A DNA stretch of 64,000 nt. Origin: Mycolicibacterium thermoresistibile (GTDB lineage Bacteria > Actinomycetota > Actinomycetes > Mycobacteriales > Mycobacteriaceae). The position numbers and the translations under genes are program-made. The notes beneath the pieces were generated by a model, which had not been told where the DNA came from, made no database searches, and saw only the letters and a program-made list of their open reading frames with translations. Below, piece after piece: positions 7,435 through 15,683 of the stretch; positions within the stretch are counted from its first letter, which is position 1, and every line of letters starts with the position of its first letter. The DNA lies in contig NZ_LT906483.1 of assembly GCF_900187065.1 (NCBI RefSeq), forward strand, positions 3,162,001-3,226,000, in the 5' to 3' direction.

Positions 7435-8916
7435 TCAGCGCAGCTGCTCTTTGACCACCTTGCCGGTGGCGTTCAACGGTAACGCGTCGCGGAATTCCAC
7501 GTGACGCGGCACCTTGTAACCGGCCATGCGCTGCCGGCTCCATTCGATGATGTCCTCGGCCGATACGGTGGGCCCGTCGGCACGCCGGGCCGAGGCATCG
7601 AGCACGATGAAGGCCTTGCCCACCTGGCCGAGCCGTTCGTCGGGCACCCCGATGACGGCCGCCTGCGCGACGGCCGGATGCTCCATCAGGAAGCCCTCGA
7701 TCTCGGCCGGATAGGCGTTGAACCCGCCGACGATGAACATGTCCTTCTTGCGGCCGACGATGCGCAGCCGACCGGTGTCGTCGAAGCTGCCGAGGTCGCC
7801 GGTGTGCAGCCAGCCGTCCGGATCGATGGCCTGTGCGGTGCCCGCCGGGTCGTCGAGGTAACCCTGCATGACGCCGTATCCGCGTACCAGCACCTCGCCG
7901 TCGGCGGCGATGCGCACCTCCACGTCTTCGCAGGGCAGGCCCGCGGTGGTGGCCACCTGTTCCGGGGTGTCGCCGGGCCGCGACAGCGTGACATTGCCGG
8001 CCTCGGTGAGGCCGTATCCGGTCATCAGGCTCCGGAACGGAAGCTCGTCGCGGATCCGCCGGATCAGTTCGACCGGGATGTCGGCCGCCCCGGTGACCGC
8101 GGCCCGCAGGGTCGCCAGCTTGTCCTTGTCACGGACCGCCAACAGCGAGTGGTACAGCGTCGGCGGCCCGGGCAGCATCGTGATCCGCTCCCGCTCGACC
8201 AGGTCCACCACCTGCTCGGCGTCGAACACCGCCACCGGCACCATGGTCGCCCCGCGCAGGAACGAGGCGATCAGCCCGGCCTTGAGCCCGAAGGTGTGGA
8301 AGTACGGGTTGATCATCAGATAGCGGTCGCCTTCGCGCAGATCCGCCAGTGTCGCCCACTCCTCGTACATCCGCAGACTCTGCAGATGGTTCATCATCGC
8401 GCCTTTGGGGCGCCCGGTGGTGCCCGAGGTGAAGATGATGTCGGAGATGTCGGTGCCGGCGATGTCGTCACGCTCGAATGGCGCACCGCCGGAGAGGAAG
8501 TCGGATTTGATGTCGATCACCGGTGGGCCGCCGGCGAGGTCGGTGTCCGACAGCGTGTAATCCTGGCTCAGGAAGTCCTTCTGCACCAGGACCGCCCGGG
8601 CGTTGCTGCGGCCGATGATGTCGGCGGCCTCGTCGGGCCGGAACCGGGTGTTGACCGGAACCAGCACACCGCCGGCGGTGAGCAGTCCGAACGCGGCGAT
8701 GATCCACTCAGCGGAGTTGGGCGCCCAGATCGCGGCCCGGTCCCCCTTGCCGATGCCGAGATCTCTGAAAGCGCCTGCAGCGCAACGGATCCGGTGCACA
8801 ACCTCGGTGAAGGTGAGGCGCAGCGGACCGTCGACGACCGCTTCCGCGTCGCCGAAGCGGTCCGCTGCGCTCAGGACCATCTCAGGGATGGTCCGCCAGG
8901 TGTCGCGGGGACTCAC
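7435..8916 (-). CDS. Acyl-CoA ligase (FadD-type, AMP-binding)
   Basis: This 493-residue ANL-superfamily enzyme activates a carboxylic acid with ATP and CoA. The P-loop-like A3 motif is FTSGTTGRPKGAMM; later come the A5 TGYGLTEAG, A7 LHTGDLGSFDDTGRLRIVGRKKD and A8 GGFNAYPAEIE motifs, and the A10 lysine in LNATGKVVKEQL. It resembles the FadD group that acts on cyclic or branched acids, but the substrate is not readable. The start is GTG 8916, which overlaps the amidohydrolase stop by four bases (GTGA), so the two are co-translated. The open frame upstream of GTG is only a shadow of the amidohydrolase. Confidence 0.9.
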   Translation of the reverse strand: MSPRDTWRTIPEMVLSAADRFGDAEAVVDGPLRLTFTEVVHRIRCAAGAFRDLGIGKGDRAAIWAPNSAEWIIAAFGLLTAGGVLVPVNTRFRPDEAADIIGRSNARAVLVQKDFLSQDYTLSDTDLAGGPPVIDIKSDFLSGGAPFERDDIAGTDISDIIFTSGTTGRPKGAMMNHLQSLRMYEEWATLADLREGDRYLMINPYFHTFGLKAGLIASFLRGATMVPVAVFDAEQVVDLVERERITMLPGPPTLYHSLLAVRDKDKLATLRAAVTGAADIPVELIRRIRDELPFRSLMTGYGLTEAGNVTLSRPGDTPEQVATTAGLPCEDVEVRIAADGEVLVRGYGVMQGYLDDPAGTAQAIDPDGWLHTGDLGSFDDTGRLRIVGRKKDMFIVGGFNAYPAEIEGFLMEHPAVAQAAVIGVPDERLGQVGKAFIVLDASARRADGPTVSAEDIIEWSRQRMAGYKVPRHVEFRDALPLNATGKVVKEQLR

Positions 8917-10103
8917 ACCGTGACGAGACGGCTGAGGTTGCCGCCCATGATCTTGGCCTGGTCCTCCAGGGAGAGGTGCTCCAGCGCGGTGACGTAGTGG
9001 GTCGGTTCGGCCAGCCCCTCCGGATGCGGCCAGTCCGAACCGTAGAGCACCTGGTCCACACCGACCAGGTTGATCAGCTCGTCGATGCCCTCCTCGTAGA
9101 ACGGGCTGACGTAGATGCGGTTCTTGATCTCTTCGATCGGGTTGCCCAGGAACGCCTCCGGCGCCTTCTTGTACACCTCCGCCATCGAATCCAGCAGCGG
9201 GAACATCCACTTGGAGCCGGCCTCGACGATGCCGACCTTCAGCTTCGGGTGCCGGAACAGCGCGCCGTGGATCACCCAGGACGCCACCGCATCCTGAATC
9301 GGCCGCCACTCGTTGAGGATCGCCATGGCGTTGGTCTGGAACGGCAGCATCTCCTGCTGCGAGCCGTCCCACTCGGAGGTGTAGCGCGAGTAGCCGCTGT
9401 CCGACGAGTGCATACCGACGAACACGTCGTACTCCACGACCCGCTCCCAGAACGGGTCGAACTCGGGCAGCGCGAACGACCGCGGCCCGCGGAAACCGGG
9501 CACCGGAGCGGGACGGATGAGGATGGCGCGGGCACCGCGCTTGACGCACCACTCCAGTTCCTCGATGGCCTTCTCGACGATCGGCAGGGTGATCACCGGG
9601 GTGGTGAAGATGCGGTTCTTGTAGTTGAAGCCCCACACCTCGTCGAGCCACTGGTTGAGCGCATGGATCAGCACGTGGATCGCCACCGGATCGTCGCGCA
9701 GCCGCTCCTCGATCAGGCTGGCCAGCGTCGGGAACATCAGGGTGCGGTCGACACCGAGTTCGTCCATCAGCTCCAGGCGCGGACCGGGTTCGAAGAACGC
9801 CGGGATCGACCGCATCGGCTCACCGAACAGCTCGCGCTTGCTCTTACCCTCCGGATTGCCGAACTTGAAGTACTCCTCCCAGGCACCCGGCCGGGCGACC
9901 ACCTCGAAGGTCGGGTTCGGGATGTAGTTGGAGATCTGACCCCGGATCGCGATCTTGGTCCGCCCGTTGACCTGGACGTACTGGACGACGTCCTTGTAGT
10001 CCTTGGGCAGGTACTTCGTCATCGCCTCCGGCGGCTCATAGAGGTGGTTGTCGGCGTCGAACAGCGGGAACGGCAGCTCGACCCGGTGCGACAGTTGCCC
10101 CAT
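8913..10103 (-). CDS. Amidohydrolase-2 / ACMSD-like TIM-barrel protein
   Basis: This 396-residue cytosolic protein belongs to the amidohydrolase-2 (aminocarboxymuconate-semialdehyde decarboxylase-like) family of metal-dependent hydrolases and decarboxylases. It has DADNHLYEPPE near residue 16, VGMHSSDSGY in the middle and YGSDWPHPEG near the C-terminus, which holds the metal-binding Asp. Family members cleave or decarboxylate ring-derived beta-keto or enol acids. ATG 10103 is followed by translational coupling to the acyl-CoA ligase, so the two probably act in succession. A perfect palindrome (10126-10140) lies 23 bp upstream. Two further members are at 40405 and 41529. Confidence 0.85.
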   Translation of the reverse strand: MGQLSHRVELPFPLFDADNHLYEPPEAMTKYLPKDYKDVVQYVQVNGRTKIAIRGQISNYIPNPTFEVVARPGAWEEYFKFGNPEGKSKRELFGEPMRSIPAFFEPGPRLELMDELGVDRTLMFPTLASLIEERLRDDPVAIHVLIHALNQWLDEVWGFNYKNRIFTTPVITLPIVEKAIEELEWCVKRGARAILIRPAPVPGFRGPRSFALPEFDPFWERVVEYDVFVGMHSSDSGYSRYTSEWDGSQQEMLPFQTNAMAILNEWRPIQDAVASWVIHGALFRHPKLKVGIVEAGSKWMFPLLDSMAEVYKKAPEAFLGNPIEEIKNRIYVSPFYEEGIDELINLVGVDQVLYGSDWPHPEGLAEPTHYVTALEHLSLEDQAKIMGGNLSRLVTV

Positions 10104-10125
10104 GGAACACTCCTTTTCTTTTCAC

Positions 10126-10140
10126 GAGAATCCTATTCTC
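10126..10140. promoter_or_regulatory. Palindromic operator GAGAAT-CCT-ATTCTC
   Basis: Perfect 6-bp arms with a 3-bp spacer, 23 bp upstream of the amidohydrolase start and overlapping the stop of the preceding ligase gene. The same architecture recurs at 40193 and 53851, which supports a shared repressor. Confidence 0.7.
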
Positions 10141-11689
10141 ATTGCTGCGCGGCTGCAATCTCCGCGATGCTCTGCCGAACCCGGTACTTCTGCACCTTGC
10201 CGCTGGCGGTGCGCGGATAGTCGCTGACCTCGTGCAACTCCTCCGGCCACTTCTGGCGGGCCACCCCGGTCCGTTCGAAGTGGTCCCGCACCTCGTCCAG
10301 CGTGGGCATGGCGTGGCCGGGTTTGACCCGTACCACGGCGGCGGTGCGTTCGCCGAGGCGCGGATCGGGCGCGGCGACCACGACGGCCTCGGCGACGGCG
10401 GGCATGCCGAGCAGCACCTCCTCCACCTCCAGCGCGCTGATGTTCTCGCCGCCGCGGATGATCAGGTCGGCCTTGCGGTCGGTGATGGTCAGGTAGCCGT
10501 CGTCGTCGAGCACACCGATGTCGCCGGTGTGGTACCAGCCGTCGTCATCGAAGGCCCGGGCGGTCAACGCGTCGTCGGTGTAACCCAGGCAGAGGTCCGG
10601 TCCGCGGGAGAGGATCTCACCGTCCTCGGCGATGCGGATCTCCACGCCGGGGCGAGGATTGCCGTCGGTGTAGAGCCGTTTCTCCTCCGGCGCAGCCGGC
10701 CCCGAGCCGGTGATCGACGGATGTTCGGTGCTGCCGTAGGACCGGAACACGAACATGCCCAGCTCGGCCAACCGCCGGGTGACCGTCGTCGGCACCGTCG
10801 ATCCGCCGAGTCCGACCGTCTTGAACCGGGCCAGATGTTCGGGAGTGCAGTCGGGGTGGTCCAGCAGGCTGGTCACGAAATACGGCGGCCCGCCACCGAT
10901 GGAGATGTCCTCGGCCTCCATCAGCCGAAGCACCCTGCCCGGATCCCAGACGTCGGCGAGATCGATCGGCGCGCCTTCGAGAACCGGGATCAGAAACGCC
11001 CCCACCATGCCGATGAAGTGGCCGACCGGTGTGGCGGTCAGCTGCCGTCCCCGGTCCGGTGGGTAGTTCGCCAGCAGCTGCCGGGTCTCGAAGGTGAGGG
11101 TCTGATGGCTGTGGATCACCCCCTTGGGATCCCGGGTGGTGCCGGAGGTGAACGCGATCAGCGCCGGCCCGGCCGGATCGGTGGCGAGCGTGCCGGTCAT
11201 CGGCTCGTCGGCCACCAAATCGTCGAAACCGTGTTGGCCGACCACCCCGACGATCGGCACGTCCGCGCACAGATCGGGCTGATACCGCATCCGCCCGAAC
11301 TCGGCGGCGGTGATGAAGACCTTCGGCCGGGCGGTGCGGAGGATGTGGCCGAGTTCCTTGCGGCCGTAGAAGTGCACGACGGGAACCACCACCGCGCCCA
11401 GAAACGCCGAGGCCCAGAACGTCATCGCGGCCTCGACCCAGTTCGGGAGCTGGAACGCGATGACGTCGCCCGGCCCGACACCCCGTGCGCGCAACCCGGC
11501 GGCCAACCGGCGCGCCCGCTCCTCCACGTCGGCGAAGGTGCCGGTGTACGGCCGCACATCCGAGTGCACGCGGAACCCGGCGTCGGGGGCGGCCCGCAGC
11601 CCCTCGGCGAGTAGATCGCCGAGCGATTCCTGCGTCCACCAGCCGTTCTCTTCGTAGCGTCGCCTCAGCTCCGCCGGGATGGATCGCAT
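10139..11689 (-). CDS. Acyl-CoA ligase (AMP-binding), second copy
   Basis: This 516-residue ANL enzyme has the A3 motif IAFTSGTTRDPKGV, A5 RSYGSTEHPS, A7 YHTGDIGVLDDDGYLTITDRKAD, A8 GGENISALEVEE and A10 lysine in RTASGKVQKYRV. It is only distantly similar to the ligase at 7435, so the two probably activate different acids. Start ATG 11689 gives MRSIPAELRRRY. Its upstream region, shared with the divergent crotonase gene, carries an ATTCTC-N7-GAGAAT inverted repeat. The downstream amidohydrolase has its own palindromic operator, so it may be transcribed separately. Confidence 0.9.
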   Translation of the reverse strand: MRSIPAELRRRYEENGWWTQESLGDLLAEGLRAAPDAGFRVHSDVRPYTGTFADVEERARRLAAGLRARGVGPGDVIAFQLPNWVEAAMTFWASAFLGAVVVPVVHFYGRKELGHILRTARPKVFITAAEFGRMRYQPDLCADVPIVGVVGQHGFDDLVADEPMTGTLATDPAGPALIAFTSGTTRDPKGVIHSHQTLTFETRQLLANYPPDRGRQLTATPVGHFIGMVGAFLIPVLEGAPIDLADVWDPGRVLRLMEAEDISIGGGPPYFVTSLLDHPDCTPEHLARFKTVGLGGSTVPTTVTRRLAELGMFVFRSYGSTEHPSITGSGPAAPEEKRLYTDGNPRPGVEIRIAEDGEILSRGPDLCLGYTDDALTARAFDDDGWYHTGDIGVLDDDGYLTITDRKADLIIRGGENISALEVEEVLLGMPAVAEAVVVAAPDPRLGERTAAVVRVKPGHAMPTLDEVRDHFERTGVARQKWPEELHEVSDYPRTASGKVQKYRVRQSIAEIAAAQQ

Positions 11690-11736
11690 GAAGAACGCAG
11701 CACCTCCGCACCAACTCGTCGAATGCTGGTGATGCT

Positions 11737-11755
11737 ATTCTCCGACCGCGAGAAT
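11737..11755. promoter_or_regulatory. Inverted repeat ATTCTC-N7-GAGAAT in a divergent promoter
   Basis: The arms of the GAGAAY/RTTCTC operator occur here in the outward arrangement with a 7-bp spacer, 48 bp from the ligase start and 61 bp from the crotonase start. Each arm may be the strong half of a separate 15-bp site, one for each direction. Confidence 0.55.
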
Positions 11756-11772
11756 GCCAATACCGGCAGCAG

Positions 11773-11819
11773 AGAACGCCTGATGGGGAGAACGCCTGAT
11801 GGGGAGAACGCTCTGATGG
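11773..11819 (+). repeat. Three tandem 16-bp units spanning the crotonase start
   Basis: AGAACGCCTGATGGGG occurs at 11773-11788 and 11789-11804, and a third unit with a 1-bp change in length ends in the ATG at 11816. Each unit carries a GGGGAG-type ribosome-binding sequence and an ATG; the ATGs at 11783 and 11816 are in frame with the gene and the one at 11799 is not. Confidence 0.7.
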
Positions 11820-12541
11820 TCGACCTTGAACTCACCGACGGGCTGGCCGTCATCACCATCGACCGGCCACAGGCCCGCAACGCGATCGCGCCGGCGACCA
11901 TGGAGCAGCTGGAGAAGGCGCTGGACTCGCTCGCCGGCAACCCGGACGCGCAGGCGCTGGTGATCAGGGGTGCCGGCGACCGGGCGTTCGTGTCGGGTGG
12001 CGATCTCAAGGAATTGGCCGCCCTGCGCACCGAACTCGAGGCGTCGGCGATGGCGTGGCGGATGCGCTCGATCTGCGATCGGCTGGCCCGCTTTCCCGGT
12101 CCGGTGATCGCCGCACTCAACGGGCATGCGCTCGGCGGCGGGGCCGAGGTGGCGGTGGCCGCCGACATCCGGATCGCAGCCGACGACATCCGGATCGGTT
12201 TCAATCAGGTGGCCCTGGCGATCATGCCGGCGTGGGGCGGCGCCGAACGGCTGGCGGAACTGGTCGGCAGGAGCAAAGCGCTGCTGCTGGCGGGCACCGG
12301 GACCGTCCTCACCGCCGCCGAGGCCGAACGGGTCGGCCTGGTGGACAAGGTCGTTCCGCGGGCCTCCTTCGACACCGAGTGGCGCGCCATCGCCCGGTCG
12401 CTGGCGACGCGGCCGGCCGCGGAGATCAAGCGGGTGATCGGCGGCGTGCCCACCACTGAAGCGGTGACAGCCTTTGCGCGGCTGTGGGTTTCCGACGAGC
12501 ACTGGCAGGCCGCCGACAGCCTGATGAACCGGACGAAGTAG
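11816..12541 (+). CDS. Enoyl-CoA hydratase/isomerase family protein (crotonase fold)
   Basis: This 241-residue protein has the crotonase fold: an oxyanion-hole segment with FVSGGDLKEL and the second one HALGGGAEVAVAAD, where Glu is in the position of the first catalytic glutamate. The position of the second catalytic glutamate of true hydratases (FGQPE) reads FNQVA, so simple hydration is doubtful; an isomerase, hydrolase or C-C-cleaving role fits better. I prefer ATG 11816 (MVDLELTDG) with GGGGAG nine bases upstream; ATG 11783 would add 11 residues. It diverges from an acyl-CoA ligase and is likely a beta-oxidation-type enzyme of the same pathway. Confidence 0.85.
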   Translation: MVDLELTDGLAVITIDRPQARNAIAPATMEQLEKALDSLAGNPDAQALVIRGAGDRAFVSGGDLKELAALRTELEASAMAWRMRSICDRLARFPGPVIAALNGHALGGGAEVAVAADIRIAADDIRIGFNQVALAIMPAWGGAERLAELVGRSKALLLAGTGTVLTAAEAERVGLVDKVVPRASFDTEWRAIARSLATRPAAEIKRVIGGVPTTEAVTAFARLWVSDEHWQAADSLMNRTK

Positions 12542-12596
12542 CCGTCGGGTTCAGCCCCGGCTCCCGGATCGCCCGATCGGATCGGCGACCACACAA

Positions 12597-12613
12597 CCGA
12601 TCTGCCGGATCGG
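12597..12613. terminator. Hairpin between convergent genes, possible terminator
   Basis: CCGATC-TGCCG-GATCGG forms a 6-bp stem with a 5-base loop between the ends of the crotonase and SnoaL-like genes. There is no T-tract, which is common in mycobacterial terminators, so the call is tentative. Confidence 0.35.
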
Positions 12614-12627
12614 CCCGGGAAGTACCG

Positions 12628-13107
12628 TCACTGCGCGCGCAGTTGCGCGGCCAGGTCCCCACCGGTGAGCAGCCGCGCGGTCGTGGACACCCGGCGCCGG
12701 ATCCGCCACCCGTCGCCGGTGCGTACCAGCTCATCGTCGTAGTGACCGACCGCGTCGATCCAGTTCTCCCCGTCGTCCGGGCGCAGCATCAGCACCGCGT
12801 GCACATACGAGCGCGCGGTGGCCCGGTCGCCGTCGACGTCGATGACGACGTTGCCCATGCGGTGGTAGGTCGGTCCCATCGGTCCGTGCACCTGCGCCAT
12901 CACCTCGGTGAAGGCGTCCGGATCGGTGAAGGTGCCGAGTTGGTGGTAGTCGACGTCGATCCGGTCGGTCCAGCAGCTGCGGAACAGCGTCCAGTCCTTC
13001 TGGTCGATACCCGTTGCGTAGCGGATCAATACGTCGGCGATCTGCGCCCTGTCGGAGTCCACCTGTCGCACGGTAACCGCCGCGGCGGATCCCGTCGAGA
13101 CCACCAC
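12628..13107 (-). CDS. SnoaL-like / nuclear transport factor 2 family protein
   Basis: This 159-residue protein has the cone-shaped NTF2/SnoaL-like fold seen in steroid isomerases, dehydratases and small dioxygenase subunits. Family patterns are IADVLIRYATGIDQKDWTLFRSCWTD, HGPMGPTYHRMGNVVIDVDGD with a candidate catalytic His, and a C-terminal GDGWRIRRRVSTTARLLTG. It probably acts on a hydrophobic pathway intermediate. GTG 13107 or 13104 can start it; GTG 13071 would remove 12 poorly conserved residues. It diverges from the Zn-ribbon/OB-fold gene at 13263, with operator-like repeats between them. Confidence 0.75.
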   Translation of the reverse strand: MVVSTGSAAAVTVRQVDSDRAQIADVLIRYATGIDQKDWTLFRSCWTDRIDVDYHQLGTFTDPDAFTEVMAQVHGPMGPTYHRMGNVVIDVDGDRATARSYVHAVLMLRPDDGENWIDAVGHYDDELVRTGDGWRIRRRVSTTARLLTGGDLAAQLRAQ

Positions 13108-13121
13108 CGGCCGTGCAACAG

Positions 13122-13149
13122 GTTCTCCCTAGACGAGAACGTCGTTTCC
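13122..13149. promoter_or_regulatory. Operator cluster GTTCTC-N7-GAGAAC-GTC-GTTTCC
   Basis: GTTCTC (13122-13127) and GAGAAC (13135-13140) face outward with a 7-bp spacer, as at 11737. GAGAAC-GTC-GTTTCC (13135-13149) also matches the 15-bp GAGAAY-N3-RTTCTC palindrome with two changes. It lies between two divergent genes. Confidence 0.55.
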
Positions 13150-13262
13150 GGATATTGTCACCGGCGACGCCACCGTGCTCGTCCGCCGGGGCCCGGCCGA
13201 CGGGGCCCGGCCGGCGGGGTGAACGCGGTGGTGCAGACGCCTGGATGAACGAAGGACGGTTG

Positions 13263-13703
13263 ATGGCGAGAGCGCTGGCCCCCGAGATTTCCACCTGGCC
13301 CGAGGAGAACCCCCAGCTGATCGGCAGTCGATGCGGATCATGTTCGGCCGTGACGTTCCCGCGCCAGGACCGCTGCCCGAAGTGCAGTGCGGCCGAGATG
13401 AGCGAGCTCCTGCTGCCGAGGGAGGGCACCCTGGTGGCCTGGACCACCCAGGGATTCCCGCCCGGACCGCCCTATGCGGGTCCGACCGGCGACGACTTCG
13501 TGCCGTTCGGCGTCGGTCTCGTCCAACTCGGCGACACCGTGCGGGTGGAGGGCAGGCTGACCGAGAACGACCCGGCCGAACTCGAATTCGGGATGCCCGT
13601 CGAGTTGACGATGGTGCCGCTCACCACCGATGAGAACGGCGAGGACATCATGACGTTCGCATTCCGGCCGACCGGACGCACCGAGGAGGGCACCACCGCA
13701 TGA
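13263..13703 (+). CDS. Zn-ribbon/OB-fold (DUF35) acyl-CoA-binding protein
   Basis: This 146-residue protein has an N-terminal zinc ribbon (CGSC near residue 24 and CPKC near residue 38) followed by an OB fold. It is the family of ChsH2 and similar partners, which bind CoA esters and are obligate subunits of MaoC-type hydratases or Ltp2-type thiolase-like aldolases. ATG 13263 follows GAAGGA. Its stop overlaps the start of the thiolase-like gene (ATGA), strong evidence that the two proteins form a complex in C-C bond formation or cleavage on a CoA thioester. Confidence 0.85.
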   Translation: MARALAPEISTWPEENPQLIGSRCGSCSAVTFPRQDRCPKCSAAEMSELLLPREGTLVAWTTQGFPPGPPYAGPTGDDFVPFGVGLVQLGDTVRVEGRLTENDPAELEFGMPVELTMVPLTTDENGEDIMTFAFRPTGRTEEGTTA

Positions 13704-14851
13704 GCAACGAGAACTCCGTCGCGATCATCGGGGTGGGCCTGCACCCGTTCGGCCGGTTCGACAAGACCGCCATGGAGATGGGCGCCGAGGCCATCGCCGC
13801 CGCACTCGCCGACGCCGGCCTGGAATGGAAGGACATCCAGTTCGGCTACGGCGGCAGCTATGAGATCTCCAACCCGGACGCGGTCACCCGCCTGGTCGGT
13901 CTCACCGGTATCACGTTCACCAACGTGTTCAATGCCTGCGCCACCGCGGCCAGCGCCATCCAGGAGACGGCCGACACCATCCGGTTGGGCAAGTACGACA
14001 TCGGCATCGCGATCGGGATGGACAAGCACCCCCGCGGCGCGTTCACCGACGACCCGGCCAAACTCGCGCTCCCCCAGTGGTACGCGCAGAACGGCCAGTT
14101 CGTCACCACCAAGTTCTTCGGCATGAAGGCGAACCGGTACCTGCACGATCACGGCATCTCCCAGGAGACGCTGGCCCGGGTCGCGAACAAGAACTTCCGC
14201 AACGGATCATTGAACCCGAATGCGTTCCGCCGCAAGGAGATCTCGGTCGAGGACATCCTGAACTCGCCGGTGTTGAACTATCCGCTGACCCAGTACATGT
14301 TCTGCGCCCCCGACGAGGGTGCTGCGGCGGTGATCATGTGCCGTGGCGACATCGCTCACCGCTTCACCGACAAGCCGGTGTACGTGCGGGCCAGCGAGAT
14401 CCGCACCCGCCGCTACGGCGCCTACGAGGTGCATGCCACCTCGGCGCCCCTGGAGGAGGATGTGGCGCCGACGGTGTACGCCGCGCGCGCCGCCTACGAG
14501 GCCGCCGGAATCGGCCCGGAGGATGTCGACATCGCGCAGTTGCAGGACACCGACGCCGGCGCCGAGGTGATCCACATGGCCGAGACCGGGTTGTGCGCCG
14601 ACGGTGAGCAGGAGAAGCTGCTGGCCGAGGGCGCCACCGAGATCGGCGGGTCGCTGCCGATCAACACCGACGGCGGCCTGATCGCCAACGGCGAGCCGAT
14701 CGGGGCGTCGGGTCTGCGCCAAGTGCACGAATTGGTGCGGCAGCTGCGGGGTGAGGCCGGGGAGCGCCAGGTGCCGAACAATCCGCGGGTGGGCCTCGCG
14801 CAGGTCTACGGGGCTCCCGGGACCGCGTCGGCCACGATCCTGTCGCTGTAG
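13700..14851 (+). CDS. Thiolase-like lipid-transfer (SCP2-type) protein
   Basis: This 383-residue thiolase-superfamily protein keeps a cysteine in the nucleophile position (NACATAAS, Cys80). The usual GHPxGAxG histidine motif reads NGEPIGASG and the second histidine region reads QDTDAGAEV. It is therefore unlikely to be a conventional beta-ketothiolase and may be a lyase like the Ltp2 aldolases that pair with DUF35 proteins. It overlaps the Zn-ribbon/OB-fold gene by four bases. Its substrate is probably a CoA ester of the pathway encoded in this region. Confidence 0.8.
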   Translation: MSNENSVAIIGVGLHPFGRFDKTAMEMGAEAIAAALADAGLEWKDIQFGYGGSYEISNPDAVTRLVGLTGITFTNVFNACATAASAIQETADTIRLGKYDIGIAIGMDKHPRGAFTDDPAKLALPQWYAQNGQFVTTKFFGMKANRYLHDHGISQETLARVANKNFRNGSLNPNAFRRKEISVEDILNSPVLNYPLTQYMFCAPDEGAAAVIMCRGDIAHRFTDKPVYVRASEIRTRRYGAYEVHATSAPLEEDVAPTVYAARAAYEAAGIGPEDVDIAQLQDTDAGAEVIHMAETGLCADGEQEKLLAEGATEIGGSLPINTDGGLIANGEPIGASGLRQVHELVRQLRGEAGERQVPNNPRVGLAQVYGAPGTASATILSL

Positions 14852-14882
14852 ACCCCGGCGGTGGATTCGAACACCGCGGGAC

Positions 14883-15503
14883 TCAGGCCGAAGCGACCGA
14901 GTCCGGGTCCGACGCGGGCAACGGCTCACCCTCCAGCCGGCGCAGCCAGTCCTCGCAGAACTCGAGGATCTCCTTGTGCCCCACAGACATCCCGATCGCC
15001 TTCTCCATCACCAGCATTCGGGACACGGCGGCTGCGAACACCGCCCACACCACCGGGGGCACGTCGGAGGCGTCGATGCCGTACCGCTCCAGGATCGCGG
15101 CGATCGCGTCGCGTTCCTTCTCCCGGAACCGTTCGGCGTAGCGGGCCATCTCGGCCCGCAGCGCCGGCCGGTGGTTGGCCAGCCCCATGAGTTCCATGGT
15201 CAACCTGGTCCCGGCCGGGTCGGTGCCGAACCGCCACAGCGCCCACAACGGCTGCGGTGAGGCGAACGCCTCCTCCTGTGCGCGCAGTCCCTCCTCGGCC
15301 CGGCGGCGGAACACCTCCAGAAACAGGTCGTCCATGGTCCGGAAGTAGTAATGGACCAGCTGTGGCTTCAAACCGGCCTTTTCCGCGACCCGGCGCGACG
15401 TCACCGCGACGTAGCCCTCCTCGAGCATCAACCGCTCTGCGGCGTCGAGCAGAACGCCGCGGTTCTTCGCGTCGGGCGTACCGATCCGCCGACCCGATGC
15501 CAT
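14883..15503 (-). CDS. TetR-family transcriptional regulator
   Basis: This 206-residue protein has a TetR N-terminal helix-turn-helix (RGVLLDAAERLMLEEGYVAVTSRRVAEKAGLKPQLVHYYF split over residues 17-56) and an alpha-helical ligand-binding C-terminus. Start ATG 15503 gives MASGRRIGTPDAKN. It diverges from the P450 at 15684 and the space between holds the repeat TGCTAAGCAAGTGCTCAGCA, a likely self- and P450-controlling operator. This motif differs from the GAGAAY palindromes elsewhere, so this TetR is probably a local regulator rather than the controller of the whole island. Confidence 0.85.
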   Translation of the reverse strand: MASGRRIGTPDAKNRGVLLDAAERLMLEEGYVAVTSRRVAEKAGLKPQLVHYYFRTMDDLFLEVFRRRAEEGLRAQEEAFASPQPLWALWRFGTDPAGTRLTMELMGLANHRPALRAEMARYAERFREKERDAIAAILERYGIDASDVPPVVWAVFAAAVSRMLVMEKAIGMSVGHKEILEFCEDWLRRLEGEPLPASDPDSVASA

Positions 15504-15595
15504 ACCGAATCCACCTCTTCGTCACTGGTCTGGATACACCACGGTGATGGTAAGCGCCGCACCGCAGACCGTTCTTGACCCCGACTCTAGCTCCG

Positions 15596-15615
15596 TGCTA
15601 AGCAAGTGCTCAGCA
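15596..15615. promoter_or_regulatory. Operator-like repeat TGCTAAGCAAGTGCTCAGCA
   Basis: Two near-palindromic units TGCT(A/C)AGCA separated by AG form a 20-bp imperfect dyad between the TetR gene and the divergent P450. It is a likely TetR binding site. Confidence 0.6.
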
Positions 15616-15683
15616 GATTGCCCAAACGTACGGCGATCCAGGGCCCCCCGGTTCCGCGTCCCGCCCGGGAGAAAGCGACAATC

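Noticed and set aside
8917..9651. Upstream extension of the acyl-CoA ligase frame
   Set aside because: It is a shadow of the amidohydrolase gene; the ligase N-terminus fits GTG 8916.
14852..14882. tRNA T-arm-like sequence (GTTCGAATCC on the minus strand)
   Set aside because: The arm forms a hairpin between two convergent gene ends, but no acceptor, D or anticodon arm is found; the adjacent DNA is coding. It is probably a chance or terminator hairpin.
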